Source: Candidatus Puniceispirillum sp. | GTDB taxonomy: Bacteria > Pseudomonadota > Alphaproteobacteria > Puniceispirillales > Puniceispirillaceae | Length of the DNA stretch: 26,078 nucleotides | Direction: 5' to 3' | Assembly (NCBI GenBank): GCA_016780525.1 | Contig: JADHLR010000006.1 | Span: forward strand, 1-26,078 | Position numbers and translations under genes: made by a program | In this document: piece after piece, positions 15,117 through 20,897 of the stretch | How the letters are laid out: the number at the start of each line of letters is the position of its first letter | How positions within the stretch are numbered: position 1 is the stretch's first letter | Notes under the pieces: model-generated | The model's database searches: none | What the model saw: only the letters and a program-made list of their open reading frames with translations | What the model was told of the DNA's origin: nothing

Positions 15117-16967
15117 ATGGCTGATTTTGATAAGGACTCACAATTCTTGAAATCGAACGCTGCTGCCATGCGTGCTTTGGCAGGTGGCAAGGATCATCAG
15201 GTGACCTATGCCGGCACCGATACACATGTCGGCAATACCGATGTGCGTTTGCCAGCACTGCCGCCAACCGCGACCGCGGCACAGCGCGCCAGCCTACGCG
15301 GCGCGGCTGACGGGGCGGCGTTATGGTTGGCGCATCATAATCCAAAAACGCACCAGAAACATTGTCCCGCACCCGAAGGTGCCAAGGCTATTTTTGAAGC
15401 TGCCGAACGCGCCCGGGTCGAGGCGATTGGCTCGCAACATATGAAGGGCGTTGGCAAGAATCTCGAAGCCGCGCTGAACCAGCGTTATGAAAACCGGCAG
15501 ATTGACGCCCCCGGCAGTGCCGATGAAGCTGGCATTTCAGAAGTTGTCCGGCTGTTGCTGCGCGAACAGCTCAGCGGTGCCGAACCGCCAAAAAACCTGT
15601 CAATGGTGATGGATTTATGGCGCCCGTGGGTACAAAGCCGGGCCGGCGATCTGTTGCAGGAATTGCAGGGATCGCTTGATGATCAGGCACAATTCGCCGC
15701 GTTATCACGACGCTTGATTGGCGCCCTTGAAACCGACCTTGGCGATTCGGCATCTGATCAGGATGAAAATTCTGACAATGATGATGATCAGGATGATGGC
15801 GGCGACAGCCAAAGCGAGCAGGATGGTGAACAATCTGCTGTTGGTGAAGATCAGAGCGATGGCGATGATAGCCAGGCAATGGATGATGCCGGTGACGCCG
15901 GCATGTCGGAAGATGGCGAAATGATGGAGGCCGAAGGCGCCGATGATGGCTTGTCTGACGGCGAATCACCGAACCCGGATATGACTGGCAAAAATGCCGG
16001 CAATGCCGCCGACAAGGATGCCTATAATGTATTTGAAACAAAATTTGACGAGGTTATAGCGGCGGCTGATTTATGCGACCCCGAAGAGCTCGACAGATTG
16101 CGGGTGATGCTCGATCGCCATATGGAAAATGTTGCCAGCATCGTCGGCAAACTGGCGAACCGCTTGCAACGTAAATTAATGGCGCACCAAAACCGCTCAT
16201 GGGATTTTGACCTCGAAGAAGGCATTCTGGATGCGGCAAAACTGCACCGTGTGGTGACGCAGCCGCTCAGCCCGCTATCCTACAAGCAGGAACAGGACAC
16301 GCAATTTCGTGATACGGTTGTGACATTGTTGCTGGATAATTCCGGATCAATGCGGGGCCGGCCGATCACCATCGCTGCGGTGACTGCCGATATTCTGGCA
16401 CGGACATTGGAACGCTGTGGGGTCAAAGTTGAAATTTTAGGATTCACCACACGTGCCTGGAAAGGCGGACAGTCGCGGGAATTATGGCAGCAGGCTGGCA
16501 AGCCAGCCATGCCGGGCCGGTTAAACGATCTTAGACATATTATTTATAAGCCAGCTGACGCCCCATGGCGGCGCGCCCGCAAATCTTTAGGGCTGATGCT
16601 GCGCGAGGGCATTTTGAAAGAAAATATTGATGGTGAAGCGCTGTTATGGGCGCATGACCGGTTGCTCGCCCGTAATGAAGACCGCCGTATCATGATGGTG
16701 ATTTCGGATGGTGCGCCAGTCGATGATTCGACGCTCTCGGTGAATAGCGGCAGCTATCTTGAACGGCATCTTCGTGACGTTATCAGCTATATCGAAACAC
16801 GCTCACCTGTTGAATTGCTGGCGATTGGTATTGGCCATGACGTGACCCGCTATTACCGCCGCGCTGTTACCATTACCGATGTTGAACAATTGGGCGGCGC
16901 CGTTGTCGGGCAATTGACCGATTTGTTCGATGAGGACGCGCATAAGCAGCGCCGCCGGGTCGCCTGA
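15117..16967 (+). CDS. cobT: Aerobic cobaltochelatase subunit CobT
   Basis: 616 residues. The N-terminal domain (about 1-204) is followed by a very acidic Asp/Glu/Ser/Gln linker (about 205-290), a middle domain, and a C-terminal von Willebrand A domain with a complete MIDAS motif DNSGSM at 407-412 and ISDGAPVDDSTL further on. CobT works with CobS as a double-ring chaperone-like complex that acts on CobN. AGGAA lies eight bases before the ATG. Note that cobT here is the cobaltochelatase gene, not the unrelated phosphoribosyltransferase of enterobacteria that has the same name. A bidirectional terminator follows at 17021. Confidence 0.97.
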   Translation: MADFDKDSQFLKSNAAAMRALAGGKDHQVTYAGTDTHVGNTDVRLPALPPTATAAQRASLRGAADGAALWLAHHNPKTHQKHCPAPEGAKAIFEAAERARVEAIGSQHMKGVGKNLEAALNQRYENRQIDAPGSADEAGISEVVRLLLREQLSGAEPPKNLSMVMDLWRPWVQSRAGDLLQELQGSLDDQAQFAALSRRLIGALETDLGDSASDQDENSDNDDDQDDGGDSQSEQDGEQSAVGEDQSDGDDSQAMDDAGDAGMSEDGEMMEAEGADDGLSDGESPNPDMTGKNAGNAADKDAYNVFETKFDEVIAAADLCDPEELDRLRVMLDRHMENVASIVGKLANRLQRKLMAHQNRSWDFDLEEGILDAAKLHRVVTQPLSPLSYKQEQDTQFRDTVVTLLLDNSGSMRGRPITIAAVTADILARTLERCGVKVEILGFTTRAWKGGQSRELWQQAGKPAMPGRLNDLRHIIYKPADAPWRRARKSLGLMLREGILKENIDGEALLWAHDRLLARNEDRRIMMVISDGAPVDDSTLSVNSGSYLERHLRDVISYIETRSPVELLAIGIGHDVTRYYRRAVTITDVEQLGGAVVGQLTDLFDEDAHKQRRRVA

Positions 16968-16968
16968 C

Positions 16969-17010
16969 CCCACATTGGCCGAACCATATTAGCCAAACCA
17001 TATTGGTAGC
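16969..17010. repeat. Short tandem array, 14-bp unit, three copies
   Basis: CCCACATTGGCCGA (16969-16982), ACCATATTAGCCAA (16983-16996) and ACCATATTGGTAGC (16997-17010) are three adjacent 14-base units. They begin two bases after the cobT stop and lie just before the terminator shared with rpmB. Confidence 0.65.
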
Positions 17011-17020
17011 GCGACACACA

Positions 17021-17053
17021 AAAAACCCCACAACAATGGATGTAGGGGTTTTT
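17021..17053. terminator. Bidirectional intrinsic terminator between cobT and rpmB
   Basis: AAAAACCCC (17021-17029) pairs with GGGGTTTTT (17045-17053), with partial pairing of CA and TG inside. On the plus strand the stem ends in a U-tract, and on the minus strand it does so as well, so it can serve both convergent genes. cobT ends 53 bases before it and rpmB ends 41 bases after it. Confidence 0.85.
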
Positions 17054-17094
17054 AAGGCTGATGCCCGATAAATTTATCTAGTATTTGCGTAAAC

Positions 17095-17385
17095 CTAGCT
17101 GGCAGCTGCCTGTGCCGCGACAATTTCGCGCTTTAACTGCTGTGCTTCATCAGCCAGTTCAGCATTACGCGCCTGCAATAAAAACGCGTCCAGACCGCCA
17201 TGCTTTTCGACCGTCCGCATCGCACTTGTCGATACCCGCAGGCTGACCTTGCGATTCAGAATCTCGCTCTGCATGCTGGTGCTCTGCAAATTTGGCAAAA
17301 ACCGGCGGCGTGTGCGGTTATTGGCGTGGCTGACATTATTGCCAGACATCACGCTTTTTCCTGTTAATTGACAACGTTTTGCCAT
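17095..17385 (-). CDS. rpmB: 50S ribosomal protein L28 (bL28)
   Basis: 96 residues. The N-terminus MAKRCQLTGKSVMSGNNVSH and the following NNRTRRRFLPNLQ are the classic bL28 start; the C-terminal helical part (LLQARNAELADEAQQL) is the longer alphaproteobacterial form. The protein is a basic component of the large ribosomal subunit. The frame stays open upstream to 17559, but ATG 17385 is fixed by homology and by GGAG eight bases before it. The gene stands alone with its own promoter at 17441-17469 and a shared terminator at its end. Confidence 0.97.
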   Translation of the reverse strand: MAKRCQLTGKSVMSGNNVSHANNRTRRRFLPNLQSTSMQSEILNRKVSLRVSTSAMRTVEKHGGLDAFLLQARNAELADEAQQLKREIVAAQAAAS

Positions 17386-17440
17386 GATCAAGGCTCCATT
17401 GGTGGCAGCGCCATATGCACCGCGATAAAACTGTTGGCTC

Positions 17441-17469
17441 GGTATAGGCCAGAGCCGCCCGCAGGTCAA
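17441..17469 (-). promoter_or_regulatory. Sigma70-type promoter of rpmB
   Basis: On the minus strand TTGACC (17464-17469), a spacer of exactly 17 bases, then TATACC (17441-17446). Transcription would start near 17434, giving a leader of about 50 bases before the rpmB ATG. The match to TTGACA-N17-TATAAT is good in the most conserved positions. Confidence 0.65.
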
Positions 17470-17501
17470 GTCTGAAAACCTTTGTGGCCACAGGATCACC
17501 C

Positions 17502-17545
17502 GTAACCTGCCAGTAACCCGCCGGCAACCTGCCAGCAACCTACCG
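17502..17545. repeat. Short tandem array, 11-bp unit, four copies
   Basis: GTAACCTGCCA, GTAACCCGCCG, GCAACCTGCCA and GCAACCTACCG follow each other without gaps. The array is upstream of the rpmB promoter, on the side of the divergent ribbon-helix-helix gene. The unit differs wholly from the other arrays in the window. Confidence 0.75.
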
Positions 17546-17593
17546 GCGTTGACAACCATAGATTTAAAAAATTTCGTGTTATCTTTTTAGTTA

Positions 17594-17620
17594 ATCCAAA
17601 TAGACTATCCTTTTGGATAG
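17594..17620. promoter_or_regulatory. Two overlapping inverted repeats upstream of the ribbon-helix-helix gene
   Basis: CTATCC-TTTT-GGATAG (17605-17620) is a perfect six-pair hairpin with a four-base loop. Overlapping it, ATCCAAA (17594-17600) pairs with TTTGGAT (17612-17618). The two folds share bases and cannot form together. They lie 49 bases before the GTG start of a gene for a probable DNA-binding protein, which makes an operator for autoregulation plausible; this is inference. Confidence 0.4.
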
Positions 17621-17668
17621 ACGCGTTACAAAGAAATCCACATTGCGAGCCTTTGGTTAAAATGATCT

Positions 17669-18043
17669 GTGTTAAAAAAACAAAATATTACGATTGCGGG
17701 ACGTCGCACCTCGCTTGTCATGGATGTCTATTTCTGGGACTGCCTGCAGACCCTATTATGGCAAGAGAAAATATCTCTGAATGACTTTTGTATGAAGGTC
17801 GATCGTTGCCGTCGCCACTCAAGTCTGACATCCGCTATAAAGCTGGCGATTCTGATCTATTATCGTAGCTTGGCCAGTTTTACAGTCGGCGCCGATGGCA
17901 TCTTTGCCACTGATATAACTGATAAAACAGATATCACAGATATGACGCAGCAGTTACATGCGCCGGATGCCGCGCCGGCGCCGGTTAGGCTGTTGCCTTT
18001 GGTGTTACAGAAATTTGCGATAATCGAAGCGCATGCTGAATAG
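17669..18043 (+). CDS. Ribbon-helix-helix domain protein
   Basis: 124 residues. Residues about 5-70 fit the alphaproteobacterial ribbon-helix-helix family (RHH_4 type): strand ITIAGRRTSLVMD, helix YFWDCLQTLLWQEK, turn ISLNDFCMKVD, then HSSLTSAIKLAILIYYRSL. These are small dimeric DNA-binding proteins with unknown targets. The tail after residue 75 looks unstructured, with a 9-base repeat coding TDITDKTDITDMT and a Pro/Ala-rich end that runs 59 bases into the end of pyrD on the other strand. An in-frame stop at 17663 leaves GTG 17669 as the only early start; there is no good Shine-Dalgarno. Two cysteines in the core (C26 and C41) and the divergent sequence make it a distant member. Confidence is high that it is a gene, moderate on the family. 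Confidence 0.78.
   Translation: MLKKQNITIAGRRTSLVMDVYFWDCLQTLLWQEKISLNDFCMKVDRCRRHSSLTSAIKLAILIYYRSLASFTVGADGIFATDITDKTDITDMTQQLHAPDAAPAPVRLLPLVLQKFAIIEAHAE
17912..17947 (+). repeat. In-frame 9-bp tandem repeat within the ribbon-helix-helix gene
   Basis: GATATAACT, GATAAAACA, GATATCACA and GATATGACG are four adjacent 9-base units, coding Asp-Ile/Lys/Met-Thr repeats. Because the unit is three codons, copy changes would keep the frame. It lies in the linker after the DNA-binding domain. Confidence 0.7.
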
Positions 18044-19100
18044 CCTTTTCAGCATCCGGTATCTGGCCCTTCGCGGCGGCCAGATTGGTCAGCCCATCAG
18101 CCTGCATCAGATGTGCCAGCTGCGCCAGAATCGTTGCGGGCAGTTGCGGGCCGTGCAAGGCAAGACCTGTATAGAGCTGAACCAGATCGGCACCGACCAG
18201 AATCTTTGCATAGGCCTGCCATCCGCTGGCGACGCCACCAACCCCGATCAGCGCTAGACGCTGTTTGGCATGCCCGGCGACCCGCGCCAGAATATCGGTT
18301 GCCGGCGCAAATAATGGCGCCCCGGATAGCCCGCCAGCCTCGCCAGCATGCCGGTTTTGCAACGCCGCAGGCCGCGCAATCGTTGTGTTTGTCGCGATGA
18401 TCGCACTGACCCCGCAACTGACCGCGGTTTCGACGATGGCCGGCAGATCCTGATCATGCAAATCCGGTGCTATTTTCAGAAATAATGGCCGCTTCAGCTT
18501 GGCATCGGCAAGCCCGTCATGCGCCGCTGCCAGCAGTGACTGCAAATGCTGTTCGGTTTGCAGATCACGCAAACCCGGCGTATTTGGCGACGAAATATTG
18601 AGGGTGATATAGTCAGCCAGACCGGCAAGCGCAGCCACAGTCTGGCGATAATCGGCAATCGGATCGGGGCTGGTTTTATTTGCCCCGACATTGACCCCGA
18701 CCAGACCTGACGCTGGCTGGCGGCGGCGTAAATTCCGTGCCGCGACATGCATGCCTTTGCCATTAAAACCATAGCGGTTTATCACCGCCTGATCCTCGGG
18801 CAGCCGGAACACCCGCGGCTTCGGGTTGCCGGCTTGTGGCAGCGGCGTAATCGTTCCCACCTCGACATGACCAAAGCCAAGTCGCAACGCCCCGTCATAA
18901 CAGGCGGCGTTTTTATCAAAGCCGGCGGCCAGCCCCAGGGGGTTGGGAAATTCTAAACCGGCAAGGCTGACGCGAAGATCTGTTGACGCATGATCGGCGG
19001 GCGGGCGCGGCCCGATGCGCCACCGCAATGTTTCAACCGCCAGCTTATGCGCTGCTTCGGCGGGCAATTGCCGCGCCAGCCCGGCCAGAAACTGCCACAT
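17985..19100 (-). CDS. pyrD: Dihydroorotate dehydrogenase, class 2 (quinone)
   Basis: 371 residues. It oxidises dihydroorotate to orotate in pyrimidine synthesis, with FMN, and passes electrons to quinone at the inner membrane. The N-terminal helical extension (WQFLAGLARQLPAEAAHKLA) is the class 2 membrane-binding part. FMN and substrate motifs follow: NPLGLAAGFDKN, EVGTITPLPQAGNPKPR, NRYGFNG, and NISSPNTPGLRDLQ with the catalytic serine at S171; then KIAPDL, NTT, GGLSGAPL, IGVGG and QLYTGLALHGP. The ATG shares one base with the lysS stop (TGATG), so the genes are coupled. The C-terminal tail of about 15 residues is encoded opposite the end of the ribbon-helix-helix gene. Confidence 0.97.
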   Translation of the reverse strand: MWQFLAGLARQLPAEAAHKLAVETLRWRIGPRPPADHASTDLRVSLAGLEFPNPLGLAAGFDKNAACYDGALRLGFGHVEVGTITPLPQAGNPKPRVFRLPEDQAVINRYGFNGKGMHVAARNLRRRQPASGLVGVNVGANKTSPDPIADYRQTVAALAGLADYITLNISSPNTPGLRDLQTEQHLQSLLAAAHDGLADAKLKRPLFLKIAPDLHDQDLPAIVETAVSCGVSAIIATNTTIARPAALQNRHAGEAGGLSGAPLFAPATDILARVAGHAKQRLALIGVGGVASGWQAYAKILVGADLVQLYTGLALHGPQLPATILAQLAHLMQADGLTNLAAAKGQIPDAEKAIQHALRLSQISVTPKATA

Positions 19101-20716
19101 CAGCTGTCCGCACCGGCGCTGGCGGATAGCCGCCCGGCCAATGCATCATCAATCAACTGCACCGATTTATCGCGTCCATAGAGGGCAAAAAACGACCCCA
19201 TGCGCGGTCCTTCAGACTGTCCCAGCAGAACTTCATACAGGCATTTAAACCAATCGCGCAGATTATCATAAGCGGCGGCCTTGCCGACGGCATAAACCGC
19301 CGACTGGATATCTTCGGCACCGGCATCATCCGGTACTGCGGCGATCGCTTCTTTCAGCTTGCGCAGATTCGCTTGCTCGGCGTCATTCGGGGTGCGGTAT
19401 ATTTTTTGTGGCCGCACCAGATCCTGATAGTAATTGACCGCATAACCGATCATCCGATCCAGTTCAGGATGACTTGCCGGGCTGACATCGGGTGCGTAAT
19501 CAGTGACATACCCCCAGACAATATCCGGTGCCTCGGCATGACATACCGCTGCCAGATTCAGCAGCAGGGTAAAGCTGACCGGCAATGTTGATAGCGACGG
19601 GACGCCGCGATGGATATGCCATACCGGATTTTCCAGACAGGCGGCGTGATCCTGCGCGGTGATTTTGCCAAGATGCTGATAATATTCATCGACGGTTTTT
19701 GGAATCACATCAAAATGCAGCCGCTTGGCACGTTTTGGCTGGCCATACATAAACAGGGATAATGATTCCGGGCTGCCATAGCGTAACCAGTCTTCGACTG
19801 ACAGGCCATTGCCTTTTGATTTCGATATTTTTTCGCCATTGGCATCGAGAAATAACTCATAGGACAGGCCAGCCGGTGGGGTGCTGCCAAGCGCACGGGC
19901 AATTTTTCCAGATTGTGTCACTGAATCAATCAGGTCTTTCCCGCTCATTTCATAATCGACGCCCAACGCCACCCAGCGCATCGCCCAGTCACATTTCCAC
20001 TGCAGCTTGCATTTGCCGCCAGTGACCTCGATATCGCGAATATCGCCGCTATCCGGGTCAATATAGCTGATGCTGCCAGCCGCCGGATTCTGTGCGACAA
20101 CTTTCGCCTGCAACACCCGGCCGCTATCCGGGCAAATCGGGAAAAACGGGCTGTAGGTGGCCTGTCGTTCCGGCCCCAGCGTCGGCAGCATAATCGCCAT
20201 AATCGCATCATATTGTTCGAGCACGCGGATCAGCGTGCTGTCAAAATCACCATTTGTGTAACAGTCTGTCGAGCTTTTGAATTCATAATCAAAGCCAAAT
20301 CCATCCAGAAATGCCTGCAACCGCAAATTGTTATGCATGCCATAAGATGACGCTGTGCCAAACGGGTCGGGCACCTTGGTCAGCGGCATATCGATATAGC
20401 CAGCCATCATCTCTTGTTCAGGGATATTGGTTGGCACCTTTCTAAACCCGTCCATATCATCGGAAAAACATATCAATCGGGTGGCCTGGCCGGTCAATGT
20501 TTCATAGGCATGGCGCACCATGGTGGTGCGCACAACTTCGCCAAAGGTGCCAATATGCGGCAATCCCGACGGGCCATAGCCGGTCTCAAATAACACCGTA
20601 TCTTTTTGCGCCGCAGACTTGTCCATACGGGCAGCCAGGGCGCGGGCCTCGGCAAATGGCCATGCCTTTGCATCTTCGGCATATTCCCGCAGCTGGGCGA
20701 TCACTTCATTCATCAT
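19100..20716 (-). CDS. lysS: Lysyl-tRNA synthetase, class I
   Basis: 538 residues from ATG 20716. It charges tRNA-Lys and belongs to class I, not the class II enzyme of most bacteria: the HIGH motif appears as PSGLPHIGTFGE (HIGT at 54-57) and KMSKS as KISKS at 297-301. SDDMDGFRKVP and CKLQWKCDWAMRW are typical of the class I LysRS. Class I LysRS is the rule in alphaproteobacteria, archaea and spirochaetes. The frame allows a start at 20773, but that start would be about 10 bases from the likely transcription start, while tandem ATGs at 20716 and 20713 follow an AGAAAG and give the expected short N-terminus before AKAWPFAEA. The start is therefore likely, not certain. It overlaps pyrD by one base. 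Confidence 0.96.
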   Translation of the reverse strand: MMNEVIAQLREYAEDAKAWPFAEARALAARMDKSAAQKDTVLFETGYGPSGLPHIGTFGEVVRTTMVRHAYETLTGQATRLICFSDDMDGFRKVPTNIPEQEMMAGYIDMPLTKVPDPFGTASSYGMHNNLRLQAFLDGFGFDYEFKSSTDCYTNGDFDSTLIRVLEQYDAIMAIMLPTLGPERQATYSPFFPICPDSGRVLQAKVVAQNPAAGSISYIDPDSGDIRDIEVTGGKCKLQWKCDWAMRWVALGVDYEMSGKDLIDSVTQSGKIARALGSTPPAGLSYELFLDANGEKISKSKGNGLSVEDWLRYGSPESLSLFMYGQPKRAKRLHFDVIPKTVDEYYQHLGKITAQDHAACLENPVWHIHRGVPSLSTLPVSFTLLLNLAAVCHAEAPDIVWGYVTDYAPDVSPASHPELDRMIGYAVNYYQDLVRPQKIYRTPNDAEQANLRKLKEAIAAVPDDAGAEDIQSAVYAVGKAAAYDNLRDWFKCLYEVLLGQSEGPRMGSFFALYGRDKSVQLIDDALAGRLSASAGADS

Positions 20717-20789
20717 CGGGCTTTCTATCAAAAACGGGTTGGCATCACCAGCTGGTGTTGCCGCATTCGGCATGCGTCAAATCGCCGAC

Positions 20790-20819
20790 AAGCTAGAGCC
20801 AAGCCCCGGTAAAGGTCAA
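20790..20819 (-). promoter_or_regulatory. Possible sigma70-type promoter of lysS-pyrD
   Basis: On the minus strand TTGACC (20814-20819), an 18-base spacer, then TAGCTT (20790-20795). The -35 is good and the -10 weak. A start near 20783 would leave the ATG at 20773 almost leaderless and favours ATG 20716. It lies in the spacer between divergent lysS and the helicase gene. Confidence 0.35.
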
Positions 20820-20897
20820 GTCAGTTGTAAAATTATTGGCGGTTTTCCCATGGCAAAGCTGGCATCACTGCGATGCAGCCGCTATACCATAGCAACC

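Noticed and set aside
11200..16967. A single cobalt operon made of the CorC-type transporter and cobS/cobT
   Set aside because: A minus-strand BolA-family gene interrupts the run and the transporter overlaps aroB, so it belongs to the aro operon. Metal specificity cannot be read from sequence.
17549..17554. Perfect TTGACA as -35 of a plus-strand promoter for the ribbon-helix-helix gene
   Set aside because: No acceptable -10 at 16-18 bases; the best hexamer at 17 bases matches only three positions.
17975..17984. Palindrome CCGGCGCCGG where pyrD and the ribbon-helix-helix gene converge, as a terminator
   Set aside because: There is no U-tract on either side and both strands are coding here; GC-rich palindromes are common in such sequence.
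20619..20897. N-terminal extension of the helicase by 93 codons
   Set aside because: This stretch is antisense to the start of lysS and crosses the shared spacer; its residues do not look like the family. The gene is taken to start at 20898 or close to it.
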